64,000 nucleotides of DNA from Chryseobacterium indologenes (GCF_002025665.1 NZ_CP018786.1:3720001-3784000); one strand, 5' to 3'; positions 25,919 through 35,520 are shown, counted from the first letter of the stretch. Program-made: numbers and translations. Notes: generated by a model from the sequence alone, not told the origin.

Positions 25919-26392
25919 ATGAATTATCATTTTCAAGCACACAGACAAGTAAGAAAGAACCTTTTAGATATCCTTCAGAATACATCTCATGAAGATTTGA
26001 TTCTGATTCCGGATGGTTTCAACAACAATATTTACTGGAATATTGCACATACCGTTGCTACACAGCAGCTATTGCATTATTACCTGAGCGGAAATCCGTT
26101 CCGTATCGACAAATATTGGATTGAAACTTACAAGAAAGGAACTTTACCCAACTTAGATGTTCAAAAATCTGAAGTGGAAGATTTAGAATTTTTGCTTACA
26201 GAAACTTCAAAGATTTTAATGAAGGATTATGACAGTGATTTCTTCTCAGATTACACTCCTTACACCACAAGTTTCGGAATGGATCTGAAAAGCATCCAGG
26301 ATGCCATTATCTTTAACAATATGCACGAAAGCCTTCACTACGGATATGTGATGGCGCAGAAAAGAGCAATTTTAGGAGAGAAAGGGAGATAG
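25919..26392 (+). CDS. DinB family protein
   Basis: The 157-residue all-helical protein has the DinB metal-site histidines in NIAHTVATQ (~residue 43) and NNMHESLHYGYV (~residues 135-146). DinB-like proteins form a four-helix bundle; many act as thiol-dependent transferases (bacillithiol or mycothiol related) and the group is damage-inducible in Bacillus. YpdA, a bacillithiol disulfide reductase homologue, is encoded 8 kb away, so a bacillithiol link is plausible but not shown. It is followed by rlmB after 114 bp. Confidence 0.88.
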   Translation: MNYHFQAHRQVRKNLLDILQNTSHEDLILIPDGFNNNIYWNIAHTVATQQLLHYYLSGNPFRIDKYWIETYKKGTLPNLDVQKSEVEDLEFLLTETSKILMKDYDSDFFSDYTPYTTSFGMDLKSIQDAIIFNNMHESLHYGYVMAQKRAILGEKGR

Positions 26393-26506
26393 TGAATCTT
26401 GCTGTGCAAATCAATGGTCAAATGTGAATATATGCACATCAGAATTGACTTACAGCGTAAAATTCACGATTGACAATTCACTCTATAACTATATAATAAA
26501 TTTTCA

Positions 26507-27256
26507 ATGAAAGACGATTTTATTTTCGGGCTGCGTCCCGTGATTGAAGCAATTGAAGCGGGAAAAACGATTGACAAGATCTTTGTGCAAAATGCACTTC
26601 AGGGTCCTATTTATGCTGAATTAAAAGCCATTTTAGCGAAAAATAAAATCCGTCCCAACTATGTTCCGGTTGAAAAACTGAACCGTTTTACAAGAAAAAA
26701 CCATCAGGGTGTGGTAGCTTTTATTTCGGATGTACCGTTTCATAAAGTGGAGGATATTGTTCCACAATTATTTGAACAGGGAAAAACACCTTTTCTTTTG
26801 ATTCTGGACAGACTTACTGATGTAAGAAACTTCGGAGCCATCTGCAGAACGGCAGAATGCGTAGGTGTTGATGCTATAATCATTCCGGAAAAGGGTGCGG
26901 CTCCTATTAACTCTGATGCGATAAAAACTTCTGCAGGTGCTATTTACAATATTAAAATATGTAAGGAAAATAACCTGGCTCATGCTGTGGATTTTCTTCA
27001 GCAAAGTGGAATTTCCGTATATGCAGCCAGTGAAAAAGCTCAGAAATTAATCTATGATGTTAATATGACTGAGCCATGTGCTATCGTTATGGGAAATGAA
27101 GAAACCGGAATTTCTAAAGAAGTATTACATCATGCTGATGAAAAAATAAAACTTCCTATTGAAGGAAAAACTCAATCCCTGAATGTTTCTGTAGCATGTG
27201 GAGCGATTTTGTATGAAGCGGTAAGACAGAAAATGTCCGTGGTACCTAATCCATAA
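26507..27256 (+). CDS. rlmB: 23S rRNA (guanosine-2'-O)-methyltransferase RlmB (TrmH family)
   Basis: The 249-residue protein has an N-terminal substrate-binding domain (FGLRPVIEAIEAGKTIDKI) and a SPOUT methyltransferase domain with the trefoil-knot motifs ILDRLTDVRNFGAICRTAE, IVMGNEETGIS and LPIEGKTQSLNVSVACGAIL. RlmB methylates G2251 of the peptidyl-transferase loop in E. coli. Length and motif set fit RlmB rather than the tRNA enzyme TrmH. The start of the next gene lies 3 bp beyond its stop. Confidence 0.93.
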   Translation: MKDDFIFGLRPVIEAIEAGKTIDKIFVQNALQGPIYAELKAILAKNKIRPNYVPVEKLNRFTRKNHQGVVAFISDVPFHKVEDIVPQLFEQGKTPFLLILDRLTDVRNFGAICRTAECVGVDAIIIPEKGAAPINSDAIKTSAGAIYNIKICKENNLAHAVDFLQQSGISVYAASEKAQKLIYDVNMTEPCAIVMGNEETGISKEVLHHADEKIKLPIEGKTQSLNVSVACGAILYEAVRQKMSVVPNP

Positions 27257-27259
27257 ACC

Positions 27260-28378
27260 ATGAAAATACAATCACTTTTACCATTATTTTTTGTGCCGTT
27301 AGTTTTTAATGCACAGACGAAAAATGTAGCTACAGACAACCGTCTTACGACTGATCTTGATAAGATGGTTCAGAAAGAAGCTCTCGCTTATATGCAGAAT
27401 CCTGCCCGTGTAGGACTTTCAATAGGTGTTTTTAAAAATGGTAAAAGTTATTTCTATAATTATGGTACAACGGAGATAGGAAAATCAGAACTTCCAACAT
27501 CCAAAAGCCTGTACGAGATTGCTTCCATTACCAAAACTTTTACCGGAACACTTCTGGCTCAAGCTTTAGTAGACGGAAAAATTAAAATGGATGATGATAT
27601 CCGGAAATATATAGGAAATTATCCTAATCTTGAATTTGAAAAGCACCCGATAACGATCGGTAATCTAACCAATCATTCATCAGGATTGCCACAGTTTCTG
27701 CCGGATCAGTCTGAAACATTCAAAAAAACAATGGACTCTGTTGCTATGGCACTGTCTGATTTTTATAAAAACTATTCAAAGAAAAACTTTTATGAAGATC
27801 TTCATCAGGCCAAAGTGGATTTTGTACCCGGAACAGAGTATAAGTATTCCAATGTAGGAACACAGATTGCCGGGGATGTCCTTGAAAAAGTATATCATAA
27901 AAGCTATGAAAACCTGCTTTCAGAGTATATTACAAAGCCACTGAAAATGAATCATACCATTATTGGTACGAATTCTGCACAGCTATTGACTCGTTATAAC
28001 GAAAAAGGAAAGGTAATGCCCAGAAATTTCACTACAATCTTTGCTCCTGCAGGAGGAATTTTGTCCACTACGGAGGATCTGGTGAAATACATACAGTATC
28101 ATCTGGATGAGAATAATAAATATGTGAAAGCATCCCATACTCCTTTTGTAAAAAGTAAAGGAGATGCTATTGGATTATATTGGAGATTGCACACCTATGA
28201 AGATGGTACCCAAACCATTTATCATACTGGAGGTACATTTGGCTTTTCAAGTGTGCTTCAGATTTATCCGTCAAAAAACATGGGAGTGGTAGTACTTTCC
28301 AATGAATCTGATGGAGAATCTCAGGGGAAGCTGCACGATATCGCAGATAATTTATTAAGAAATAGTAGTAAAAAATAA
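27260..28378 (+). CDS. Secreted serine hydrolase, beta-lactamase family
   Basis: The 372-residue protein has a signal peptide (MKIQSLLPLFFVPLVFNAQ) and the class C beta-lactamase/penicillin-binding protein motifs: SITK (SxxK, ~residue 91), YSN (~196), and HTGG (KTG-equivalent, ~328). This family includes D-aminopeptidases, esterases and carboxypeptidases, and true beta-lactamases are the minority; substrate cannot be told. It starts 3 bp after rlmB, so they are co-transcribed, but no functional link is evident. A lipoprotein gene follows after 14 bp. Confidence 0.88.
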   Translation: MKIQSLLPLFFVPLVFNAQTKNVATDNRLTTDLDKMVQKEALAYMQNPARVGLSIGVFKNGKSYFYNYGTTEIGKSELPTSKSLYEIASITKTFTGTLLAQALVDGKIKMDDDIRKYIGNYPNLEFEKHPITIGNLTNHSSGLPQFLPDQSETFKKTMDSVAMALSDFYKNYSKKNFYEDLHQAKVDFVPGTEYKYSNVGTQIAGDVLEKVYHKSYENLLSEYITKPLKMNHTIIGTNSAQLLTRYNEKGKVMPRNFTTIFAPAGGILSTTEDLVKYIQYHLDENNKYVKASHTPFVKSKGDAIGLYWRLHTYEDGTQTIYHTGGTFGFSSVLQIYPSKNMGVVVLSNESDGESQGKLHDIADNLLRNSSKK

Positions 28379-28392
28379 AGTTAAAAAATCAA

Positions 28393-29442
28393 ATGAAGAA
28401 CATTGCAGCGCTTGCGCTTATATCATCAATAGCCCTTGTATCTTGTAAAAAAGAAACAGCAAAAATAACGAAAGTAGATCCTAAAACCGGAAAAACAGTA
28501 ACTGTAGAAGTTCCTGCTGATTCTGTAGCAAAAGTTTCAGAAAACCCTGCAATCAAAGATTCTGCGGGTGTGATTACACAGACTTTTAAACTTGAAAAAG
28601 GAAAAACATATCCTCTTACCACTTACCAGAGAGATGTAAAAACGATGACGGATCCTCAGGGGAAATCTATCACAGCAACAAGTGAGTCTACAGATGAAAT
28701 GAATTTTGTAGTAGATGATATTAAAGGAAATGTATATGAAATGACCCTTAACCTTGTAGCAAAGAGAAATTCTCAGTCTGCACAGGGAAAAACGGTGGTA
28801 GTAGATACCAAGCTTCCTCTTCCTAAAGAAGACGATCTTAAAATGATCTGGAATGTAAACAAAGCACTTACCGGAAACAAACTTCAGATGAAGATGGATA
28901 CAAAAGGGAATGTAATTTCTATTACAGGATTTGATGCTGTTTACACGAAAGTAGGTAATGCAGTAGGTACGCTTATCAAAGATGCCAATGAAAAAGCAAG
29001 CGTAGTAGCAAGTCTTAAACAATCATTCAACGAAAAGGTATTGAAAGATCAGTTCCACAAAAATCTGATGATTATTCCTAAAAAAGGAGTAAAAATGGGA
29101 GAAAAGTGGTCAACGTCTGAGAATGCAGACCCAAGCGGAAGCGTAAAAGTAACATCTAATTATGTACTGAAAAGCCTAGGAAACGGAGCTGCAGAAATTG
29201 CAGTAACCGGAGGTATTCCTAAGAAAACCGAAAAGAAAGCTCAGGGACCAATCACGCACAGCCTGAGCAGTGAACTGGTTCAGAACGGAACCATTAAGTT
29301 TGATGAAAGCACAGGATGGATTACCAACCAGAATATCAACGTAAAAACAACTCAGATAGAAACCATTTCAGATGGAAAACAATCTCAGTCTATGAAAAGC
29401 GTTTCCAATTCTTCGGTAATGGTAAACCCATCTGCTAAATAA
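28393..29442 (+). CDS. DUF6263 family lipoprotein
   Basis: The 349-residue protein has a lipoprotein signal with lipobox (LISSIALVSC, Cys at residue 17). The mature part is a long beta-rich fold with YPLTTYQRDVKTMTDPQG and repeated KVTSNYVLKSLGNGAAEI-type strands, like DUF6263 proteins of Flavobacteriia, whose function is unknown. It should be anchored in the outer or inner membrane facing the periplasm. It follows the serine hydrolase after 14 bp and ends before a clear terminator. Confidence 0.78.
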   Translation: MKNIAALALISSIALVSCKKETAKITKVDPKTGKTVTVEVPADSVAKVSENPAIKDSAGVITQTFKLEKGKTYPLTTYQRDVKTMTDPQGKSITATSESTDEMNFVVDDIKGNVYEMTLNLVAKRNSQSAQGKTVVVDTKLPLPKEDDLKMIWNVNKALTGNKLQMKMDTKGNVISITGFDAVYTKVGNAVGTLIKDANEKASVVASLKQSFNEKVLKDQFHKNLMIIPKKGVKMGEKWSTSENADPSGSVKVTSNYVLKSLGNGAAEIAVTGGIPKKTEKKAQGPITHSLSSELVQNGTIKFDESTGWITNQNINVKTTQIETISDGKQSQSMKSVSNSSVMVNPSAK

Positions 29443-29454
29443 CTGAAGTAAACA

Positions 29455-29495
29455 TTCAGGGTTTACAATATACTTTAAACCCTGAACTTTAAATT
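29455..29495 (+). terminator. Intrinsic terminator
   Basis: TTCAGGGTTTA and TAAACCCTGAA are perfectly complementary across a 10-nt loop, with a T-rich tail, closing the rlmB-hydrolase-DUF6263 unit. Confidence 0.75.
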
Positions 29496-29504
29496 TTTTA
29501 AATT

Positions 29505-29735
29505 ATGAAGTACATTCTTGAGTTAGTACTCACTGCCATTATTATTTTCTTTGTCTGGAATATTCTGAAAAGAATTTTCTTTAAGACATTTTACAGCTAT
29601 CGTTTCAATAATGATAACCAGAATAACAGACAGCAGGACCTACACAACTCGAATAAGAATAACCAACAAAACCTTAAGTGGGATGCAGAAACTGTAGACT
29701 ACGAAGAGGTGAAAGAGAGTAAGGACAAAAGGTAA
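29505..29735 (+). CDS. DUF4834-like small membrane protein
   Basis: The 76-residue protein has one N-terminal membrane helix (YILELVLTAIIIFFVWNIL) followed by a hydrophilic Asn/Gln/Lys-rich tail that ends in an acidic EEVKESKDKR. Size, topology and position before a YfhO-type gene match the small DUF4834 proteins of Flavobacteriia. Function unknown. It is 31 bp upstream of the YfhO gene and probably co-expressed with it. Confidence 0.75.
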   Translation: MKYILELVLTAIIIFFVWNILKRIFFKTFYSYRFNNDNQNNRQQDLHNSNKNNQQNLKWDAETVDYEEVKESKDKR

Positions 29736-29766
29736 AAATTCCAAGAAATAAAAGATAATAACCAGC

Positions 29767-32307
29767 ATGGCAAAAAATAAAAACTTAATTTATATTGCAG
29801 CTTCATTAGTAATATTTATAGTTTTAGCATTTTTATATTCCACTCCTGTATTTTCAGGAAAACAGCTTTTCCAGCACGATATTGTGCAGTACAGAGGAGG
29901 AGCAAAAGAACTGCTCGACTATAGAGCCAATACCGGAAATGAAACCTATTGGAGTGATTCCATGTTTGGAGGAATGCCGACTTATCAGATGGGAAGCCAG
30001 TTCAAAGGTGACATCATCAAAAAAATCGACAGCAATCTGAATTTCCTGCCAAGGCCGGTTAATTATCTCTTCCTGCTATTTGCAGGTTTTTTCCTTTTGG
30101 GAATGGTAGTGGTCAGAAACTGGAAATATGCTCTTTTAGGGGCCACTTTCTTCGGGCTTTCAACCTATTTTTATATTATTATTGCAGCCGGACATAATGG
30201 TAAAGTCAATACCATTGAATATTTTGCCCCGTTACTGGCCGGTATTTTACTGGTGTATATCAGAAAACAATACATCTGGGGGTTTATTGTCACTACCCTT
30301 TTTATGGGTCTTCAAATTGCTGCCAACCACCCACAGATGACCTATTATCTGTTCATTGCGTTAGGATTCTTATTCCTTTCTGAACTGATCAGAGCTATCC
30401 AGAAAAAAACACCGATGAAGCATTTCCTTATTTCATCAGGAATTATCGCAGCATCATGTATTATTGGAGTTGGAATGAATTCACAAAGAATCATGGCTAA
30501 TTCTGAATATGTAAAAGAAACCGTTCGTGGAAAACAAATTTTAAATAACGACAGCCATACTTCAGGAAAATCCGGAATGGACAAGGAGAGTATGCTAATG
30601 TGGAGCTATGGGCAACTGGAAACTTTAAACCTTTTTATTCCGAGATTAATGGGTGGAGGAAGCCAGGAACCTGAAGGAAAAGAAATCATGAACAGAGTTC
30701 AGGAACTGGTTCAGGAAAATGTAGGCTCACAAGCTGAAATGGATAGAATTTCCAAAGGTTTCAGCGGGGTAACCTACTGGGGAGACCAACCGGGAACTTC
30801 AGGACCTGCTTATCAGGGAGCTATTGTATGTTTCCTTGCCTTATTAGGATTCTTTTTTGCTTCGAAAAAATATCGTTACTGGATTTTGGGAGCTTCCATC
30901 CTGACTATTTTACTGGCTTGGGGAAGTAACTTTATGCCGTTATCCGATTTCTTTATTGATTACGTACCGTTCTATAATAAATTCAGAGCTCCTTCTTCAA
31001 TCTTAGTTGTAGTAGAATTGTTATTCCCATTAATTGCCATTCTGGGATTATACAGATTCTTTACAGATGAGAAACTGACCGAAGAATACAAACAAAAGAC
31101 CCTTCTTTATGTAGGAGGTGGAACGTTAGGATTTTTATTGATTCTTTTAATCTTTGGAAAGTCATTATTAGGCTTTGCTACAGAAAGTGAAAAGACCTAC
31201 TTCCCTCCTTTCTTACTTGATTATCTTGTAGATGAAAGATATAAACTATTCAGAATAGATGCCATAAAAGCATTCATTTATGTAGCCATTACTGCAGCTG
31301 CGTTATTCTTAACTTTAAAGAAAAAGCTGAACCAGAATATTGCTTTGGTAGTGATTGGACTTGTAAGTTTATTCGACCTCTGGACGGTAAACAAACGTTA
31401 TCTGAATGACGAAAACTATGTAGATAAAATCTTCGCAGAAAATCCTTTCCAGACAGAAAGCTCAGACCTGTTGGCTGAAAAAGTGCAGGGAAATCCAAAT
31501 CTGGAGTCTATTTTATCCAATGTCAACATCAACAAAACATTGGAAACTATCGCTGAAAAAGATAAAACGCACTACAGAATTTACAACCAGACATTGGGAG
31601 TAACCAGCGAAACCAATACCTCATACTTTAAGGCTTCCATTGGAGGCTATCACGCTGTAAAATTAAGAAGATACGATGATGTATTGAATGAGTACATCAA
31701 TAGTATTGACAGTGTAAAAACACCTAATGTATTAAATTTACTGAATGCAAAATACATGGTTTTCGGAGGTCCTGAGCAGCCACAGGTTGTTCCTAATCCT
31801 AAAGCCAACGGAAATGCATGGTTTGTAAGTGATTTAAAATTTGTAGATACTCCTAATCAGGAAATTAAAGCTATCGGAAGTATTGACAACAAAAAAACAG
31901 CTGTCATTGCTTCATCTGACAAATCATATTTTGATAACAAACCTGTTCAGGCAGATTCTACAGCATTTATCACTCTTACAAAATACCAGCCTAACGAACT
32001 TGAATTTAAATCTCAGTCTAAGACTCCTCAATTGGCTGTATTCTCTGAAGTGTATTATCCTCACGGATGGAAAGTATTGGTAGACGAAAAAGAAGTTCCG
32101 TACATCAAAGCAGATTACTTACTTCGTGCAGTACATGTTCCGGCAGGAAATCACCATATCAGAATGGTTTTTGAACCTGAAGTGATTGAAAAAGGAAAAT
32201 GGCTTTCGCTTCTTTCATTCGGATTATTTATCCTGTTGGCTGCATTTGGAATTTTCTGGATGAATAAAAACAAGAAAAAAGAAATTGTAGCAGAACAAAA
32301 AGCTTAA
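29767..32307 (+). CDS. YfhO family integral membrane protein
   Basis: The 846-residue protein has about 13 membrane helices: one at the start (LIYIAASLVIFIVLAFLYST), a block up to ~residue 560, and one near the C terminus (~815-835). Between them lies a ~240-residue periplasmic region. YfhO proteins resemble GT-C glycosyltransferases; the Bacillus protein is implicated in lipoteichoic acid glycosylation, and in Bacteroidota the sugar and acceptor are unknown. The first loop contains FQHDIVQYRGG, where the acidic Asp could be the GT-C catalytic residue. A glycosyltransferase gene follows downstream. Confidence 0.88.
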   Translation: MAKNKNLIYIAASLVIFIVLAFLYSTPVFSGKQLFQHDIVQYRGGAKELLDYRANTGNETYWSDSMFGGMPTYQMGSQFKGDIIKKIDSNLNFLPRPVNYLFLLFAGFFLLGMVVVRNWKYALLGATFFGLSTYFYIIIAAGHNGKVNTIEYFAPLLAGILLVYIRKQYIWGFIVTTLFMGLQIAANHPQMTYYLFIALGFLFLSELIRAIQKKTPMKHFLISSGIIAASCIIGVGMNSQRIMANSEYVKETVRGKQILNNDSHTSGKSGMDKESMLMWSYGQLETLNLFIPRLMGGGSQEPEGKEIMNRVQELVQENVGSQAEMDRISKGFSGVTYWGDQPGTSGPAYQGAIVCFLALLGFFFASKKYRYWILGASILTILLAWGSNFMPLSDFFIDYVPFYNKFRAPSSILVVVELLFPLIAILGLYRFFTDEKLTEEYKQKTLLYVGGGTLGFLLILLIFGKSLLGFATESEKTYFPPFLLDYLVDERYKLFRIDAIKAFIYVAITAAALFLTLKKKLNQNIALVVIGLVSLFDLWTVNKRYLNDENYVDKIFAENPFQTESSDLLAEKVQGNPNLESILSNVNINKTLETIAEKDKTHYRIYNQTLGVTSETNTSYFKASIGGYHAVKLRRYDDVLNEYINSIDSVKTPNVLNLLNAKYMVFGGPEQPQVVPNPKANGNAWFVSDLKFVDTPNQEIKAIGSIDNKKTAVIASSDKSYFDNKPVQADSTAFITLTKYQPNELEFKSQSKTPQLAVFSEVYYPHGWKVLVDEKEVPYIKADYLLRAVHVPAGNHHIRMVFEPEVIEKGKWLSLLSFGLFILLAAFGIFWMNKNKKKEIVAEQKA

Positions 32308-32342
32308 ATAGTATAATAAGGTTTTTAAATAATATTACGAAT

Positions 32343-32383
32343 GTTATTCTTCACTACGCTTCTGCTTCGTTCAGAATGACATA
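32343..32383. repeat. Dispersed palindromic repeat (GTCATTCTGAACGAAGC type)
   Basis: Read on the minus strand this is TGTCATTCTGAACGAAGCAG followed by AAGCGTAGTGAAGAAT. I recognise the core TCATTCTGAnCGAAGnnnAGAAT as a short intergenic repeat that is common in Bacteroidota genomes. It lies in the 90-bp gap between the YfhO gene and the glycosyltransferase gene. Confidence 0.6.
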
Positions 32384-32397
32384 GGAATCAATTAAAA

Positions 32398-33690
32398 ATG
32401 GAACAGAAGAAAATATTGATTATCACCTATTACTGGCCTCCTGCGGGAGGTCCTGGTGTTCAAAGATGGCTGAAGTTTGCAAAATATCTACCTGATTTTG
32501 GTTGGAAACCGATCATCTATACTCCGGAAAATCCAAGCTATCCATTGCTGGACGAAACATTGATGAAAGATGTTCCGGAAAACATCGAGATGGTAAGAAC
32601 CAAAATCTGGGAACCTTATCAGCTTGCTGAAAAACTGAATAAAAGCAATAAAAAATTCAAAGCAGGACAATTTGATGTAGGTAAAAATCAAAGCTGGAAA
32701 TCCAAACTTTCGATTTGGGTAAGAGGTAATTTTTTCATTCCTGATGCCAGAGTTTTTTGGGTAAAACCATCCGTTACATTTCTGGAAAAATACCTGAAAG
32801 AAAATAAAATAGATACAATCGTTACTTCCGGCCCACCTCACTCACTTCATCTGATTGGTTTGGGACTTAAAAGCAAAATGCCAGATCTGAAATGGATTGC
32901 CGATTTCCGTGATCCATGGACAGAAATTTCTTATTATAAGCATCTGAAATTAACCAAAAGTTCAGATAAAAAACATCGTCAATTGGAAAGTTCTGTATTT
33001 AAGAATGCAAATATCACTTTGGCTACAAGTTATACTGATGCTGAAAATTTCAGAAAAGCAGGAGCTAATGCAGTTTGTATCACAAATGGATTTGATGAAA
33101 GTGATTCAGGCAAAAAAGTGGAAAGACAAAAGGGTGAAAACAAATTCACCTTAAGCTATATCGGGGTTTTGGAACAGTTGAGAAATCCTGAAAATCTATG
33201 GAAAGTACTCGACGAATTGGTGAAAGAAAATCCTGAATTTGCAGCTGATTTTAAGCTGAAATTTGTAGGAAGAATAGATGATAAAATCCTTCAGACTATA
33301 GAAAATTCAAGTCTGAAAGATCATATTCTGAATCTTGGGTATCTGGCTCATGGGAAAGCTGTAGAAGAAATGCAAAACTCAGATATTCTTCTTATCACTA
33401 ATTTCCCGAATGATTCTTCAAAAGGTATCATCCCTGGAAAAATATTTGAATATCTGGCTTCAGGAAAACAGATTCTGTCTTTCGGTCCGGATAAAGCGGA
33501 TGCAGCAAAAATTCTGGAAGAAACGCAGGCAGGAAAACATTTTAATTATCAGGATGCAGAAACTATCAAAAAGTTTATTCTTGAAAAATATGAGCTGTGG
33601 AAAAATGACAGCCTTCTTGAAAACACCCAGCATATTGAACAATTCTCAAGAAAAAATCTTACTCAGCAACTGACTGAAGTTTTGAAATAA
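32398..33690 (+). CDS. Family 4-type glycosyltransferase (GT-B)
   Basis: The 430-residue protein begins ILIITYYWPPAGGPGVQRWL, the N-terminal sugar-acceptor loop of GT4-like enzymes, and has the C-terminal nucleotide-sugar site as YLAHGKAVEEMQNSDILLI and GIIPGKIFEYLASGKQIL (the E-x7-E region). There is no membrane segment. It probably adds a sugar to a lipid-linked or polysaccharide intermediate at the inner face of the membrane. The dispersed repeat upstream and the YfhO gene suggest a surface-glycan context, but no full glycan cluster is present. Confidence 0.88.
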   Translation: MEQKKILIITYYWPPAGGPGVQRWLKFAKYLPDFGWKPIIYTPENPSYPLLDETLMKDVPENIEMVRTKIWEPYQLAEKLNKSNKKFKAGQFDVGKNQSWKSKLSIWVRGNFFIPDARVFWVKPSVTFLEKYLKENKIDTIVTSGPPHSLHLIGLGLKSKMPDLKWIADFRDPWTEISYYKHLKLTKSSDKKHRQLESSVFKNANITLATSYTDAENFRKAGANAVCITNGFDESDSGKKVERQKGENKFTLSYIGVLEQLRNPENLWKVLDELVKENPEFAADFKLKFVGRIDDKILQTIENSSLKDHILNLGYLAHGKAVEEMQNSDILLITNFPNDSSKGIIPGKIFEYLASGKQILSFGPDKADAAKILEETQAGKHFNYQDAETIKKFILEKYELWKNDSLLENTQHIEQFSRKNLTQQLTEVLK

Positions 33691-33701
33691 AAAGAGAGAG
33701 A

Positions 33702-33745
33702 AAGTTAGAAGCTGGAAGTTTATTCCATTTCCCTGCTTCTAACTT
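33702..33745. terminator. Hairpin between convergent genes
   Basis: AAGTTAGAAGC and GCTTCTAACTT form a perfect 11-bp stem, between the glycosyltransferase gene and the convergent lipoprotein gene. T runs are weak. Confidence 0.55.
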
Positions 33746-33759
33746 CTAAATTCTAGCTT

Positions 33760-34401
33760 TTATATTGTCCATTGGTCATTCACAACAGCAATCAGATAAT
33801 ATTTACCCTGAAATTCTTCAAATACAAAACGAACGGTTTTCCAATCCATTTCGCTATATTTTTCGGTTCCTTTGATATAATTTTCGGTGAAATCAGCTTT
33901 AGGATAAATCTCTTTTAAATTATTCAGAGAATTCCCTCCACCTATAAATTTATTCAGTGAATATTGTGATGTTGTAAAATCTTTAGAAAACACCCACTTA
34001 CCAAGATAATCATTGATTGTTGCTTTATAAGGATCCCCTGAACCGTCATGTGCGCCCCAGGTAAACAAGGTTTTGGTAGGCTGATATTTTTCAAAATCTG
34101 CTTTAGAAAAATGTTTATCTTCCTTCAGATTAACAAAAGCATACATTGAAAACCGGATTCCTTTTTCCGGATGAATCAAGGATGCAAAAGTTGCATAATC
34201 TTTAGCTTTCAGCGCTTTCAAAACCTCATCATTGGTTTGCTTTAAAACCGCTTCTTTATTAGGATTATTCTGAATGGTGTCTGTAGTGGCTGTTTTATTT
34301 TGTGCGATGGAATCTATTTCACTGGGAACAGGTTTCCCTACTTCTTTCTTACAGGCAACAACAATACTCATAGCGAAAACCGCAATCAATAATTTTTTCA
34401 T
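33760..34401 (-). CDS. Hypothetical lipoprotein
   Basis: The 213-residue protein opens with a lipoprotein signal (MKKLLIAVFAMSIVVACKKE, Cys at residue 17). The mature part has a helical spacer, then a compact domain (VLKALKAKDYATFASLIHPE; KGIRFSMYAFV; FEEFQGKYYLIAVVNDQWTI) that resembles small SnoaL/NTF2-like folds, although I cannot confirm this. It has no partner gene nearby; ypdA is divergent. Confidence 0.72.
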   Translation of the reverse strand: MKKLLIAVFAMSIVVACKKEVGKPVPSEIDSIAQNKTATTDTIQNNPNKEAVLKQTNDEVLKALKAKDYATFASLIHPEKGIRFSMYAFVNLKEDKHFSKADFEKYQPTKTLFTWGAHDGSGDPYKATINDYLGKWVFSKDFTTSQYSLNKFIGGGNSLNNLKEIYPKADFTENYIKGTEKYSEMDWKTVRFVFEEFQGKYYLIAVVNDQWTI

Positions 34402-34520
34402 ATTTTACATTTTGAAATTGGTAAAAAACACCAAAACTGATGCCAAGCAGTAAATGATGTAAAGAGATAAAGACTATGAGACTTGATGGGTTTTGCCTTC
34501 TCATTTTAAAAATTACATCG

Positions 34521-34528
34521 TACATTTG
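34521..34528 (+). promoter_or_regulatory. -7 promoter element very close to the ypdA start
   Basis: TACATTTG fits TAnnTTTG and ends only 4 bp before the first ATG (34533). Transcription would begin at or inside the first codons, which suggests a leaderless mRNA or use of the second ATG at 34539. Confidence 0.4.
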
Positions 34529-34532
34529 TTAG

Positions 34533-35498
34533 ATGGAAATGTTGGATATTCTGATTATCGGGGCCGGACCCATCGGTTTGAACTGTGCCCTTGAAGCTCA
34601 AAAAAACAATCTCAGTCATATAATTATAGAAAAAGGAACTATTGTCAATTCACTATACAATTACCCTTTATATATGCGTTTCTTCTCTACTGCAGAAAAA
34701 CTGGAAATTGACGAAGTGCCATTTATTTCTACTGCTCCAAAGCCTGGAAGACAGGAAGCTCTGGAATACTATCAGGGCATTACAAGACAAAAAAATCTGA
34801 ATATCAATCTTTATGAAAGAGTTTTGAATGTCCTGAAAAAGGATGAAATATTTGAGATCAAAACTACCAAAGCAATCTATCAGGCTAAAAATGTAGTTAT
34901 TGCTACCGGATTCTATGATATTCCCAATCTCATGAATATCCGAGGCGAAAATCTTCCAAAAGTTAAGCATTATTATACAGAACCTTATCCATATGCAAAA
35001 CAGAAAATTGTTGTTGTAGGATCAAGCAATTCGGCTGTAGATGCAGCATTAGAAACCTACAGAAAAGGAGCTGAAGTAACCATGATTGTCCGTCATGCTG
35101 AGATTTCAAAAAGTGTAAAATATTGGGTAAAGCCAGATATAGAAAACAGAATTGCAGAAGGCAGCATTAAGGCTCATTTTAATGCAGAAATGATCGAAAT
35201 TAAAGAAAATTCTGTGATTTTTAAAGATGAGAAAGGAGAAACACACGAAGTTGAAAATGATTTCGTACTGGCTATGACGGGTTATCTTCCGGATTTTGAT
35301 TTTCTTAGAAATTCAGGGATTGAACTTCATGGAGATTGTATGAATCCTTTTTACCATCCTGAAACCATGGAAACCAATATTTCTAATCTCTATCTTGCAG
35401 GAGTAGTTTGCGGAGGAAAAGACACTCACCTCTGGTTCATTGAAAATTCCAGGGTTCATGCGAATATGATCATCAATTCGATTATTTCAAAATTTTAA
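34533..35498 (+). CDS. ypdA: YpdA family bacillithiol disulfide reductase homologue
   Basis: The 321-residue flavoprotein has the FAD-binding GxGxxG as IIGAGPIGLNCALEAQ and the NADPH-binding site as VVVGSSNSAVDAALETYRKGAEV, plus the YpdA block NYPLYMRFFSTAEKLEIDEV and ATGFYDIPN. It lacks the CxxC pair of thioredoxin reductases. YpdA reduces oxidised bacillithiol with NADPH; a bacillithiol pathway is therefore suggested in this organism. Two in-frame ATGs (34533 and 34539) are possible starts; the promoter position favours the second. Confidence 0.9.
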   Translation: MEMLDILIIGAGPIGLNCALEAQKNNLSHIIIEKGTIVNSLYNYPLYMRFFSTAEKLEIDEVPFISTAPKPGRQEALEYYQGITRQKNLNINLYERVLNVLKKDEIFEIKTTKAIYQAKNVVIATGFYDIPNLMNIRGENLPKVKHYYTEPYPYAKQKIVVVGSSNSAVDAALETYRKGAEVTMIVRHAEISKSVKYWVKPDIENRIAEGSIKAHFNAEMIEIKENSVIFKDEKGETHEVENDFVLAMTGYLPDFDFLRNSGIELHGDCMNPFYHPETMETNISNLYLAGVVCGGKDTHLWFIENSRVHANMIINSIISKF

Positions 35499-35520
35499 TC
35501 GTAAACGACTAAGATATATT

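Noticed and set aside
28537..29022. 161-codon minus-strand frame inside the DUF6263 gene
   Set aside because: Composition (many Cys, His, Phe, Tyr) is that of an antisense shadow, and the plus-strand lipoprotein is convincing.
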